A stretch of DNA of 28,283 bases from positions 1-28,283 of the forward strand of contig CAKZLA010000175.1 of NCBI GenBank assembly GCA_937124525.1, given 5' to 3'. Numbering within the stretch: the first letter of the stretch is position 1; each line of letters opens with the position of its first letter. The position numbers were made by a program, and so were the translations under genes. The notes beneath the pieces were generated by a model, which had not been told where the DNA came from, made no database searches, and saw only the letters and a program-made list of their open reading frames with translations. This DNA comes from an uncultured Desulfobacterium sp. (GTDB lineage Bacteria > Desulfobacterota > Desulfobacteria > Desulfobacterales > Desulfobacteraceae). Positions 15,010 to 23,380 of this stretch are shown piece by piece.

Positions 15010-15444
15010 ATGGAAAACATGGCAAATAAGGTAGCCCGAATTCCGAATTTGGTAGACTGGTCGACAGGCGAAGTGAGATTAATGAGCGCAAAATGTGGCT
15101 CTTGCGACACTTACTTCTTTCCCAAGGAACATTATCAGCATCGCCCCGGCTGCTCAAGAGAAGGTGTAAAAGATGTCTTGCTTCCCAACAAAGGGAAACT
15201 TGCAAGCTATACCATTCAATATTATCCCTGTCCCGCACCATTTAAAACAGATAAAAAAATCACGCCATACGGTATCGGTCTGGTTGAGTTTGAAGATGAA
15301 AAAATTCAGGTTACCGGCATTATAACGGAAACCGATTTGAAATCTCTAAAACTGGGAATGGAAATGGAAACCACCCTTCTTGATATGTATATCAATGAGG
15401 AAAAACAGCAAGTGGTGACCTGGGCGTTTCGAGCTGTTAAATAA
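15010..15444 (+). CDS. DUF35 OB-fold / zinc-ribbon protein, thiolase partner
   Basis: The 144-aa product has an N-terminal zinc-ribbon-like part (CGSC, then a His and a single Cys in HYQHRPGCSREG) and a C-terminal OB-fold (YTIQYYPCPAP, GIGLVEFEDEKIQVTGII). Such proteins are obligate small partners of SCP2-type thiolases and related enzymes, for example BbsA with thiolase BbsB in anaerobic toluene degradation, or DUF35 in the archaeal thiolase-HMG-CoA synthase complex. The start at 15010 has GAGG nine bases upstream; the frame is open from 14995. The second half of the zinc ribbon is incomplete, with only one Cys where two are usual. The thiolase gene follows after 139 bases. Confidence 0.82.
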   Translation: MENMANKVARIPNLVDWSTGEVRLMSAKCGSCDTYFFPKEHYQHRPGCSREGVKDVLLPNKGKLASYTIQYYPCPAPFKTDKKITPYGIGLVEFEDEKIQVTGIITETDLKSLKLGMEMETTLLDMYINEEKQQVVTWAFRAVK

Positions 15445-15583
15445 GGAATAGGTTCGAGATAACTTTCTCATTTAAAAAGTCGAAAGGCAGCCTCTTTTAA
15501 CAGCAGTCATTTTGAAATGGGTAAGTTATTTAAAACTGCTTCCTAAGCGATTATTACAAAAAAAATAATAAGGGATAATTACC

Positions 15584-16765
15584 ATGAGAGACGTATATAT
15601 AATTGGAACCGGAATACACCCATGGATGGGTTTCTCTGAGCAAGTATTTGCCGATTTCGCGGCTGTGGCTGTTGATGGTGCTTTAAAAGATGCTAACATT
15701 GAATGGAAAAAAATCGAAGCCATCATGGCGGGAATTTTTATTTATGGCGGTAATGCCGGTCACCTTTCCGGTCAATACCTGGAGAGTATTTTCGGTGAAA
15801 CCGGTATTCCGGTGGTCAATGTATACAACGCCTGCGCCACTGGATCTGCCTCCATTAGAATGGCCTTTAACAGTGTTGCTGCTGGCGAAACTGATACGGC
15901 CCTGGCCTTTGGTGCAGATGTATCACCCAAAGGGTTTCTCACCGCTAAATCAGACAACGCCGTGCAGGACAGGGACGTAATCCGATGGAAAATGGGTGGT
16001 CTGCCTAATCCCATTTACTGGGCACTGGAATGCCGAAAAAGAATGGAAAAATACGACACCACCGAAGAGGACCTTGCAAGGGTTAAGGTACTGATGAGTG
16101 AGTATGGTTCCAAAAATCCCCACGCTCGGTTTAAAAAAATTTACAGCATGGAAGAGGTTCTAAATTCCGTCTATGTTTGTGATCCGCTGAGACTCTATGA
16201 GATCTGCCCGGTGAGTACCGGTGGTGCTGCTGTTATTGTGACAGCCGACGAAGAATTGATCGCTAAAGCCGACAATCCTGTGAAAATTAACGCCACCACC
16301 ATGGGAAGCTCCATTTATGGTGACCCCACCATCCGAATTTCTGCCTTGTCTTGTCCGGCTGTTCCCGAAGCCCCCATGCTCAGTGAAAGCTATTCTGCTT
16401 CCCAGCAGGCCTATAAAAAAGCAGGTATTGGTCCCGAGGATATCGATATTTTGGAATTGCCTGACAACAGCTCCTGGCATTATCTGGTGTATCTGGAAAC
16501 ATGCGGGTTCTGTAAAGATGGCGAAGCAGATAAGATGTTGCGCGACGGTGAGACCCGAATTGGTGGAAAATTGCCCGTAAATCCAAGTGGCGGATTTTCT
16601 TCACATGGAGAAGCGCTTTCTGCCCAGGCACTCTGGCAGGTTATCGAGGTTGCAAACCAACTCAGAGGAAGATGTGCTGATCGCCAGGTGGAAGGTGCAA
16701 AAGTTGGAATGGCACAGACCTATGGTCTCATGGGTAATAGTGGTACCACCATTATGTCTATATAA
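15584..16765 (+). CDS. SCP2-type thiolase (acyl-CoA C-C cleaving)
   Basis: The 393-aa product is a thiolase-fold protein. The nucleophile is Cys84 (YNACATGSAS) and an active-site His is His341 (GGFSSHGEALSA). The C-terminal motif, usually with a second Cys, reads GLMGNSG (residues 381-387), so the acid/base Cys is absent, as in SCP2-thiolase-like aldolases and some degradative thiolases. The ELPDNSSW segment also lacks a His common in SCP2 thiolases. It likely cleaves a 3-oxoacyl-CoA (or performs a retro-aldol step) as a complex with the DUF35 protein encoded upstream. Cytoplasmic. A good intrinsic terminator at 16816-16852 ends the catabolic segment. Confidence 0.83.
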   Translation: MRDVYIIGTGIHPWMGFSEQVFADFAAVAVDGALKDANIEWKKIEAIMAGIFIYGGNAGHLSGQYLESIFGETGIPVVNVYNACATGSASIRMAFNSVAAGETDTALAFGADVSPKGFLTAKSDNAVQDRDVIRWKMGGLPNPIYWALECRKRMEKYDTTEEDLARVKVLMSEYGSKNPHARFKKIYSMEEVLNSVYVCDPLRLYEICPVSTGGAAVIVTADEELIAKADNPVKINATTMGSSIYGDPTIRISALSCPAVPEAPMLSESYSASQQAYKKAGIGPEDIDILELPDNSSWHYLVYLETCGFCKDGEADKMLRDGETRIGGKLPVNPSGGFSSHGEALSAQALWQVIEVANQLRGRCADRQVEGAKVGMAQTYGLMGNSGTTIMSI

Positions 16766-16815
16766 GTCAATGGGCCTGGAGGCTTCTGCTGAATAAATCT
16801 ATTTTGATTCCAGCG

Positions 16816-16852
16816 AAGGCATCTGTGGTATCTCCAATGGTACAGATGCCTT
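16816..16852 (+). terminator. Intrinsic terminator after the thiolase gene
   Basis: AAGGCATCTGT (16816-16826) pairs perfectly with ACAGATGCCTT (16842-16852) around a 15-base loop, followed by a T-rich stretch (TCTGTTTGTCTG). It separates the catabolic genes from the TRAP operon. Confidence 0.7.
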
Positions 16853-16976
16853 TCTGTTTGTCTGACAACACCCCCGCGCTTGACCAAGAAGTGATTGGTG
16901 TTGTGATAAGGTTCGCCTGTCCATGGTTGTCTGAATTAATAAATATTAAAAATCATTTGTTTATGAGGAGGAAAAC

Positions 16977-18005
16977 ATGAAAAAGCAGATAATAAGTATT
17001 TTTGCCGCTGCTGTCATGGTGCTTTTTGTTTCAGGGCTCTGCTCTGCAAAAACAATAACCCTGCGGTTTGCTCATCAAAACCCTGCCACGGGATTGAGCT
17101 CCATTAATTGTGTGGATCCCTGGCTGGACAAAGTGGAAGACGTCACCAAAGGCAAGGTCAAGATCCAGCGTTATTATGGCCAGACTCTGTCTAAGGGTAA
17201 AGATATCTGGAATGCCACAAAAATGGGTATCACCGACATCGGTTGGTGCTTCCATGGATACTGGCCCGGTATGACCCCTTTGTCCGATGTCATCAGCCTG
17301 CCTGCCATGCCCTTTGAAAGCGCAGAAGAGGGCAGTGCAACACTTTGGAAGTTATATGAAAAATTTCCTGAAATCCAAAAAGAGTATAAGGATGTCAAGG
17401 TATTGCTGTTTTACACCAGTGAGCCTTATTCTCTGATCACCGTGGACAAACCAGTTACAAGCCTTGAGGACATCAAGGGCATGAAAATCAGAATGTCAGG
17501 TGGTCCCCCAACAGAGATGATGCAGGCCATTGGCGGTATCCCCATGCTCATCCCCATGCCGGATAATTATATTTCCTTGCAAAAAGGCGTTATCGATGGC
17601 ATGGGCGTCCCCTGGGAAGCCATTAATGTGTGGCGGTTTTACGAAGTGGTGAACCACTATACCCAGGTTCCCTTTCCTGCAGTCTATTTTTCCATTTCCA
17701 TGAATAAACGCAAATGGGAAGGCCTGCCCCAAGATGTAAAGGATGCTATTACCACGGTTTCCGGCGAGTATGGATCACGCTACTGGGGGCGCAATTTCTT
17801 TGATAAAATGAAAGAAGAAGGGATGAATAAAGTCAAAGCCCAGGGACATGGAGATAACATCCATACCCTGAGCGTCGATGAGAAAAAACGATGGCTCAAG
17901 GTGGGCGGAGAGCCAATCTGGGAGAACTGGGTAACAAAGATGGAAGCCCAGGGGCACAAAAATGCCCGTCAGATTCTCAATTTTGTTCTGGAATCCGATA
18001 AATAG
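16977..18005 (+). CDS. dctP: TRAP transporter solute-binding protein (DctP family), system 1
   Basis: The 342-aa product begins with a clear signal peptide (KKQ, a hydrophobic stretch, cleavage after about Ala24 in CSA-KT) and matches the periplasmic DctP family (LRFAHQNP, GMKIRMSGGPPTEMMQAIG, QKGVIDGMGVPWEAI). It captures a carboxylate-type or aromatic ligand in the periplasm and delivers it to the DctQM membrane complex encoded next. The start is fixed by GAGGAGG. A hairpin just after the stop (18021-18048) plus 363 bases of repeats before dctQ suggest that the binding protein is expressed above the membrane subunits. The ligand cannot be read from sequence; context favours an aromatic or a ring-derived acid. 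Confidence 0.9.
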   Translation: MKKQIISIFAAAVMVLFVSGLCSAKTITLRFAHQNPATGLSSINCVDPWLDKVEDVTKGKVKIQRYYGQTLSKGKDIWNATKMGITDIGWCFHGYWPGMTPLSDVISLPAMPFESAEEGSATLWKLYEKFPEIQKEYKDVKVLLFYTSEPYSLITVDKPVTSLEDIKGMKIRMSGGPPTEMMQAIGGIPMLIPMPDNYISLQKGVIDGMGVPWEAINVWRFYEVVNHYTQVPFPAVYFSISMNKRKWEGLPQDVKDAITTVSGEYGSRYWGRNFFDKMKEEGMNKVKAQGHGDNIHTLSVDEKKRWLKVGGEPIWENWVTKMEAQGHKNARQILNFVLESDK

Positions 18006-18020
18006 TTGTCAAGGTCATGG

Positions 18021-18048
18021 AGGTGCCAGGCGGCATCTATTGGCACCT
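18021..18048 (+). terminator. Hairpin after dctP (attenuator-like)
   Basis: AGGTGCC (18021-18027) pairs with GGCACCT (18042-18048) around 14 bases, followed by TTATG and later a T-run. It is probably a partial terminator lowering dctQM expression relative to dctP. Confidence 0.5.
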
Positions 18049-18059
18049 TTATGATGAAT

Positions 18060-18195
18060 TTTTTATATGGAAGAATAGGTGTGCCTAACATTCTTTTATG
18101 TTTCGTTGTGGGCGGACCGGGTCCAGAATACGGTCTGCCCGTGGCCGTTTTATATGAAACTCCGCCAAGAGGCTGGAATCATGAGAGTTTCAATA
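18060..18195 (+). repeat. Dispersed two-hairpin repeat, locus D
   Basis: A full unit (GTGCCTAACATTCTTTTATG, then CGTTGTGGGCGGACC and GGTCTGCCCGTGGC) is followed by the first half of a second unit (TATATGAAACTCCGCC...GAGAGTTTCAAT). The first part closely matches unit 2 of locus A. The second unit stops where the MITE target duplication begins. Confidence 0.72.
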
Positions 18196-18342
18196 TTGTA
18201 GATGTAAATATTCGGTTTGCTTATGTAAATGTTTGGACAGTGCCCCATATTCGCCTGTTTGGGGCTGCGTAGCATACTAATGCTATGTGAGCAGACCAAA
18301 ACAGGTGAAGATGGGGTGCTGACCGAATATTTACTTGTAGAT
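18196..18342. mobile_element. 131-bp MITE with 13-bp terminal inverted repeats and 8-bp target duplication
   Basis: GTAAATATTCGGT (18204-18216) is perfectly inverted as ACCGAATATTTAC (18322-18334). TTGTAGAT directly repeats on both sides (18196-18203 and 18335-18342), as expected for an insertion duplicating 8 bp. Inside, a long imperfect palindrome centres on TAGCAT-acta-ATGCTA. The left end carries a second copy of the terminal sequence 21 bp inward (GTAAATGTTTGGACAG), which aligns with the subterminal part of the right end. GTAA termini and 8-bp duplications are features of the IS66 family, so IS66-type mobilisation is possible. There is no coding capacity. Confidence 0.8.
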
Positions 18343-18368
18343 ATCTTGTTGGACAGGAGTGTAGGATT

Positions 18369-18875
18369 TTGGAAACGGATTTTCCTAAGAATATGCTGGA
18401 AAAAATTATTGCCGGGATTATTGTCATATTGAAATGGGTTGGTTCCTTTTTTTTGGCCCTGATGATGTTCCTCACGGCGGTGGACGTGGCCTGCCGCTAT
18501 TTATTTAACAGTCCTATTGCCGGTGCCCTGGAACTGGTGGAATACATGATGGCCATTTTGATTCCTTTTAGTGTGGCCTATTGTGGTTTTTGCAAATCCC
18601 ATGTTGCCGTGGAATTTATTATGGATCAATTTCCAAGAAAGCTTCAAAAGGTTATTGATGTTCCCATGAGTATTGTCACGCTGCTGTTTTTGGTGCTGAT
18701 CTCATGGCAAACCTGCCTTTATGCCGTAGAAACATTTGAGTCTAAAATAACCTCCTCGGTATTGCTCATTGTCACCTATCCCTTTGTGATCCCCATTGCC
18801 CTGGGTATGGCGGTTTTTGCTTTGATTATATTGAATGAATTGTTTAAACATACGCCGGAAGGGGGGAGAGAATGA
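18369..18875 (+). CDS. dctQ: TRAP transporter small membrane subunit (DctQ), system 1
   Basis: The 168-aa product has four hydrophobic segments typical of DctQ (starting near IIAGIIVILKWVGSFFLALM, GALELVEYMMAILIPF, VPMSIVTLLFLVLISW, PFVIPIALGMAVFALIIL) and the family pattern AVDVACRYLFNSPIAGALEL. It links the binding protein to DctM in the inner membrane. The best start is a TTG at 18369, with AGGAG about ten bases upstream; an ATG at 18393 lacks a ribosome-binding site. The stop overlaps the dctM start (ATGA), so the two are translationally coupled. A MITE lies only 26 bases upstream of the start. Confidence 0.87.
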   Translation: METDFPKNMLEKIIAGIIVILKWVGSFFLALMMFLTAVDVACRYLFNSPIAGALELVEYMMAILIPFSVAYCGFCKSHVAVEFIMDQFPRKLQKVIDVPMSIVTLLFLVLISWQTCLYAVETFESKITSSVLLIVTYPFVIPIALGMAVFALIILNELFKHTPEGGRE

Positions 18876-20173
18876 GCCCAACCACCATTGGTTTTATCGG
18901 GATATGCGTGCTGATTGTACTGATTTTGTTTCGAATGCATATTGGTATCTGCATGGGGCTTGTGGGATTTGTGGGATTTGCCTGGATAGCGGGGATGGAA
19001 CCGGCTTTGGGGATACTCAAAACCGTTCCTTATACCACCTTTGCAAGCCATGGAATGAGTGTGATTCCTTTGTTTATCCTCATGGGTTCATTTGCCTTTG
19101 CCGCCGGGATGAGCGAAGATCTTTACCGGGCCGTGCATAAGTTGTTTGGCAGTCTCCGGGGCGGTCTTGCCATGGCCACGGTGGCCGCCTGTGCATGCTT
19201 TGCCGCCATAAGCGGTTCCAGCCTTGCCACGGCAGCGACACTGGGGCGGGTGGCCATGCCTGAGATGAAAAAATACAAATACGATGATGCCCTGGCCACG
19301 GGTTCCATTGCTGCCGGTGGCAGTATCGGGATTCTGATTCCACCCAGTGTCATCTTGATTATCTACGGAATATTAACGGAGCAATCCATTGGTAAATTGT
19401 TCCTGGCAGGCTTTGTTCCGGGGGTACTTGAAGCAATATTTTACATCATCACCATCATGCTATTGACCCGCTTCAAGCCGGAATTAGGTCCTCCTGGGCC
19501 TCGAACCAGCACCACAGAAAAATTGATGGCGCTGCTAAAAACCTGGGAAGTGATTGTTCTTTTTATGGTGGTCATCGGTGGGATTTATACAGGATTGTTT
19601 ACCCCCACTGAAGCTGCAGGAATCGGGGCCTTTTGTACCTTCCTTTTTGCCCTGCTTCGAAAAAAAATGAACTGGAGAAATTTTACGGAAAGTCTTGCCA
19701 GTACCATGCAGACTTCGGGAATGCTGTTTCTCATTGTGTTGGGGGCCATGATTCTGGGATATTTCTTTTCCATCACTCGTCTGCCCTTTGAATTGTCCTC
19801 TGCTGTGTCTGCACTGCCGGTTAACCGCTACGTAATTCTGACACTGATTCTTCTGGTGGTTCTGGTGTTGGGATGCCTCATGGATTCTTTGGCCATTGTG
19901 CTCCTGACGGTGCCAGTGTTTTATCCGTTGATCATTGATCTTGGCTTTAATCCCATCTGGTTTGGTATTCTAGTGGTAAGGGTTACGGAAATGGGATTGA
20001 TAACTCCGCCTGTGGGGCTTAATGTTTTCATCATAAAGGGAATCACCAACGTTCCCATGGAAACGGTTTTCAAGGGGGTTTTCCCCTTTCTAATTGCAGA
20101 TTTCCTTCAGATTCTTTTGATGATTGCTTTTCCACAGATTATTCTATTTTTGCCTAATTTGATGAATGGATAA
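18872..20173 (+). CDS. dctM: TRAP transporter large membrane subunit (DctM), system 1
   Basis: The 433-aa product is a DctM-type integral membrane protein with about a dozen hydrophobic segments and family motifs including IPLFILMGSFAFAAGMSEDL, GGLAMATVAACACFAAISG, GSIGILIPPSVILIIYGILT and the C-terminal ITPPVGLNVFIIKGI. It forms the sodium-coupled transport channel with DctQ in the inner membrane. The ATGA overlap with dctQ and the strong GGGGGGAGAG site fix the start. It is the last gene of the first TRAP operon; no strong terminator was seen in the following 60 bases. Confidence 0.92.
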   Translation: MSPTTIGFIGICVLIVLILFRMHIGICMGLVGFVGFAWIAGMEPALGILKTVPYTTFASHGMSVIPLFILMGSFAFAAGMSEDLYRAVHKLFGSLRGGLAMATVAACACFAAISGSSLATAATLGRVAMPEMKKYKYDDALATGSIAAGGSIGILIPPSVILIIYGILTEQSIGKLFLAGFVPGVLEAIFYIITIMLLTRFKPELGPPGPRTSTTEKLMALLKTWEVIVLFMVVIGGIYTGLFTPTEAAGIGAFCTFLFALLRKKMNWRNFTESLASTMQTSGMLFLIVLGAMILGYFFSITRLPFELSSAVSALPVNRYVILTLILLVVLVLGCLMDSLAIVLLTVPVFYPLIIDLGFNPIWFGILVVRVTEMGLITPPVGLNVFIIKGITNVPMETVFKGVFPFLIADFLQILLMIAFPQIILFLPNLMNG

Positions 20174-20810
20174 TTACTGATCTTTTTGTTGATATCCTTT
20201 GAGAAAGACGCTAAAAATGTAAAATGAGGGTTTGAACATAAATTTGGCCAGCTTGGGGTGGGTCAGACTTGAGTTTACGACTATCCCCTTTTTGCCTCTG
20301 AAGCACAAGGGCGAATTTCCATTTTTCCGGTCGGAGACTTCATTAGCAATGGGAGCATGGATTCTGAGTCTTTTATCAGGTTCCATGCTTTTAATAACAG
20401 TCTTTATTTAAAGAAAAACTTAAGCGAAAATGTCAATAACGCAAGCCTGATCTATCTCCAGAGTGGCCGATGTTATGACCAACCCCGAATTCCTGATGCA
20501 ACGTTTAATTCTTGTTCTTTTGGCTTGATTGAGGTATTAATCAACTTTTTTCCCTGTCATTTTGGAAGGCAATGCATTTTATCCGGGATGGATCGCTCCC
20601 CCTTGAAAAATAGGTGCATATTGCTGGAGAAAATCTGAATGGGTGAAAAAAAGGCAGTTACGACGCTGGGATCGACATGGGAGTAGTCCATGGGTACGGG
20701 TTTCAGTTCGATTTAATGGGGTAATTGAGTTTGCTGGAACAATAATTGAAACTTTTTTACCAGGTCTTTCCAGGTAAAAAAAATTACGAAAAAAACAAGG
20801 ACGGATTTTA
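20174..20810. other. Intergenic region without confident genes
   Basis: The 637 bases between dctM and the next gene include short frames (20357-20638 plus, 20174-20386 minus) with no recognisable family or good ribosome-binding site. They might be decayed coding sequence. The only clear structure is a hairpin at 20753-20781. Confidence 0.5.
20753..20781. terminator. Bidirectional terminator-like hairpin
   Basis: TTTTTTACC (20753-20761) pairs perfectly with GGTAAAAAA (20773-20781) around 11 bases, 29 bases upstream of the next gene. The T-run on either strand would suit termination, but the stem is short in GC. Confidence 0.35.
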
Positions 20811-21161
20811 ATGAACGATCAGATCAAGCATGATGACTTTACAGTGGCCAAAGATAATTTGTATCGGGAAGAAACCATAACTGACTTCAAGATTGCCACA
20901 ATTAAAGTACTGTGTCCCATTCACCTTGATGGCACTGCGGATGAGAGCCGGACAAAACGATATTTTGGTGAGACCCAGATGGTTTCCCCTGAAGGTCCCA
21001 TTCCCGTTCGATCCATGTTATCTGCCACCTCCCTTGAAGAAGCCATTGACGCCTTTCCAAAGGCCATGGACAAAGCACTGGCCTCACTTGTGGAAAAGGT
21101 AAAACAGATGCAGAACCAGGCGAAGACGGGAAATAAATCAAAAATAATACCGGGGCGATAA
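20811..21161 (+). CDS. Conserved-looking hypothetical cytoplasmic protein (116 aa)
   Basis: No named family is recognised. The product is acidic to neutral and soluble, with no signal peptide or membrane segment. Its first half is probably beta-rich (ITDFKIATIKVLCPIHLDG, then RTKRYFGETQMVSPEGPIPV) and its second half helical (SLEEAIDAFPKAMDKALASL, VEKVKQMQNQ). The composition resembles small cytoplasmic proteins I associate with sulfate reducers, but I cannot name one. The start is supported by AAGGA nine bases upstream. The HD-domain gene begins 110 bases downstream on the same strand, possibly in the same transcript. Confidence 0.65.
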   Translation: MNDQIKHDDFTVAKDNLYREETITDFKIATIKVLCPIHLDGTADESRTKRYFGETQMVSPEGPIPVRSMLSATSLEEAIDAFPKAMDKALASLVEKVKQMQNQAKTGNKSKIIPGR

Positions 21162-21271
21162 CCGTTATTGGTTAAATAATTAATGATCGCCGTGGCCAGG
21201 TTTCCGATTTTTCACGGATGGGGTGCGGCGGTTATTCCCCTTGGTTTTTTTAAATGGGTGAAGAGGCTGTA

Positions 21272-22237
21272 ATGTTAATTTTAAACGATAGTATGGCAGT
21301 GACCGGGGATATCCATGCCCATGGATATCCAGAGAAAAAATGGATGCCCCAGAAAAAAAACATATCTGAATTGCTGGATGATCGTTTTCCCGGATTGATC
21401 AGTGGTGTGAAGCGTGTCATTGAAGACTCTGAGTTTAAGTACTGCAGGGGCTCCCGCAGCGAAAGTTTCCTGTGGCAACACACGATTTATGTGGCATCCA
21501 TGGCCATGAAGATCTCCTATGCAGAGTTCGTTGATCCTGTGCTACCAGTGGTGACAGCCTTGTTCCATGATTGTGGAAAATTTGAAAACGGAAAGTACCA
21601 TGATGGTGAAAAGCCAGAAGAGGAAGCAGGGGCCGAAATTGCATCCCACCTGCTTAAAGAGGTCGGTTTTGCAGATATTCATCTGATCAAGGAGAGCCTG
21701 CTGGCACTTTACAACGAAGATAAGATGGACAATATTAATACCCGCATTGTCCATGATTCTGATTTTCTCATTAAGTTTGGCCACATGGGATTTGCCAATT
21801 TTTTTGAAAAGTCTGTTTTGCGGGGCATGGTGATTCGAAACAGCATCCTTAAGGCCATGAGCAAGGAACTCACCTATGCGGCTTCCCTGGAGGCCAACAT
21901 GTTTACGCAGTCGGGGAAAAAGATGGCGCAGAAAAAGGCCAGAATCACTATCTCTTTGTTTCAAAATTATCTGGAAGAGCTAAGGGAAACCGGCATATCT
22001 GATTATGAAATAAGGGAGATGGAGGTTAATTGCTGCAAGGGCCCCGATGACATTATCCCTTTGATTCTTGTTTTGCCACGCTTTTGTGAACATTGCTATA
22101 CCCCTTTGACCATTTCCTTTGACCGGGAAAAGGGGATTAAATGCGAACGTCTTATCGTCAATATCAGCTGCTCCCGGTGCCATGAAAACAGCGGATATGA
22201 TTTTTCATTCTGTCTTCCGGAATTGAGTGCTGTTTAA
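21272..22237 (+). CDS. HD-domain phosphohydrolase-like protein with C-terminal zinc-ribbon-like tail
   Basis: The product is about 321 aa. An HD-type metal site is visible: His70 (LWQHTIYVA), His99-Asp100 (ALFHDCGKFE), His126 (IASHLL) and Asp162/164 (IVHDSDF). HD proteins cleave phosphate esters or nucleotides in the cytoplasm; the substrate here is unknown. After a helical middle, the C-terminus carries CEHC (about 271-274) and CSRC (about 299-302) plus a late Cys, suggesting a structural zinc site uncommon in simple HD proteins. The start at 21272 is preferred because GAAGAGG precedes it; an in-frame ATG at 21254 has no site. It ends six bases from the convergent permease gene. Confidence 0.72.
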   Translation: MLILNDSMAVTGDIHAHGYPEKKWMPQKKNISELLDDRFPGLISGVKRVIEDSEFKYCRGSRSESFLWQHTIYVASMAMKISYAEFVDPVLPVVTALFHDCGKFENGKYHDGEKPEEEAGAEIASHLLKEVGFADIHLIKESLLALYNEDKMDNINTRIVHDSDFLIKFGHMGFANFFEKSVLRGMVIRNSILKAMSKELTYAASLEANMFTQSGKKMAQKKARITISLFQNYLEELRETGISDYEIREMEVNCCKGPDDIIPLILVLPRFCEHCYTPLTISFDREKGIKCERLIVNISCSRCHENSGYDFSFCLPELSAV

Positions 22238-22243
22238 TATCCT

Positions 22244-23191
22244 CTATTCCCCTGGGAAATAGATGGAAAAAAGGGAAAACATGGTGGGAATGGATGCTAA
22301 AAGAGATATATAGCTTGCAATGATAAACTGATTCGTAATGGCAAAATTACCCCCCTGGCGCTGGGTGACAATGGGGATGGCTGTGATGGGTGGCACCGTG
22401 CTCTGTAAAAAAATGATCAACGCGATGGGATAAGGAGGGTGAACCATCAACAAGAGTCCAAGGAAAACCAGAGGAAAAAGGAAATTTTTCACCAGTACAA
22501 ACTTGAAGACTTCCCGGGTCTGAAAGCCTCCTTTTGCCTTAAAATCCATGAAAATATTGCCGCCCAGTATAATCATCACCAGGGGAAGCGCCATGGCGCC
22601 GATGATGGAGAATTGCGAAATGACAACATCTGGAATAAAGCGATGCACGCCCAGGAGCCGAAGGGTAAGGGCCGCAAGGGTCATTATGAGGGCTGGATGA
22701 ATGATTCTTTGCCAGTTAACGGTTTCGTTTTTTTGATTATTGAAAAAAAAGCGATAGGTGCTGAAAAACATGGCCGGATGAAATGAGATAAACAGAAAAA
22801 GAACCACCAGATAAGAGGCATTATCATTGTACAATCCTGCGATGATAGCCAGGGGGAAAAAAATCCCATTTTGATAAAACAGGCTGATGGCAAATTCCCT
22901 GCGGGTTTCCTTTTGAGAGATAAACATGGTGGTTAATGTCAGTAAAAGGGCCAGAACGGTGAAGAAAATCCACCACAGAGGGATGGTCCACCAATTCGGA
23001 AAACTCTCCACACTGAAATTTTTAACAATGCTCACAAAAATCAGGCAGGGCAGGGCAATGTCCAGAGCCAGTGGCGAAAGAAATACCAGTACATTTCCCG
23101 GCATGATGCGCCTGGCAATGATATAAAATCCAAGCACTCCCAGTCCAAGAAGAGCCCCCACCGATTCAAAAATAGTTAGAAAAATAGTCAT
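22244..23191 (-). CDS. AEC-family (auxin efflux carrier-like) permease
   Basis: The 315-aa integral membrane protein has about ten hydrophobic segments and the AEC pattern: an N-terminal LGLGVLGFYIIARR segment, LSPLALDIALPCLIFVSI, a broken central helix region (QNGIFFPLAIIAG) and MALPLVMIILGGNI. In bacteria this family moves organic acids such as malonate or malate across the inner membrane; direction and substrate cannot be told. The start follows AGAGGA. It is convergent with the HD gene and lies 189 bases downstream of mobA on the same strand. It could export an acidic pathway product, but that is only an inference from position. Confidence 0.82.
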   Translation of the reverse strand: MTIFLTIFESVGALLGLGVLGFYIIARRIMPGNVLVFLSPLALDIALPCLIFVSIVKNFSVESFPNWWTIPLWWIFFTVLALLLTLTTMFISQKETRREFAISLFYQNGIFFPLAIIAGLYNDNASYLVVLFLFISFHPAMFFSTYRFFFNNQKNETVNWQRIIHPALIMTLAALTLRLLGVHRFIPDVVISQFSIIGAMALPLVMIILGGNIFMDFKAKGGFQTREVFKFVLVKNFLFPLVFLGLLLMVHPPYPIALIIFLQSTVPPITAIPIVTQRQGGNFAITNQFIIASYISLLASIPTMFSLFSIYFPGE

Positions 23192-23380
23192 AACGATTCC
23201 TCTTTTATAAAAAGCCCCTTATGCGTATTTCGCATTACTTGACACTAAAAGTATGGGCTAAATTAATGAATTTTAAGATTAATGTCGGATCAAATGAACT
23301 GTGCGATAGTTCAGTTTCATACCTTTTAGAACAGGGGGGCTCAATGCATAAAATTGGTAAAGTTGATTTTGAGTGAAGCA

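Larger units (their letters stand above)
18006..18368. other. Repeat-filled spacer between dctP and dctQ
   Basis: No gene is supported. In order it holds a hairpin (18021-18048), a dispersed-repeat block (18060-18195) and a 131-bp MITE with target duplication (18196-18342). The weakly coding-looking frames here are repeat DNA. Confidence 0.75.

Noticed and set aside
20357..20638. 93-aa plus-strand frame in the intergenic region after dctM
   Set aside because: No family, no ribosome-binding site and unusual composition; kept only as possible decayed sequence.
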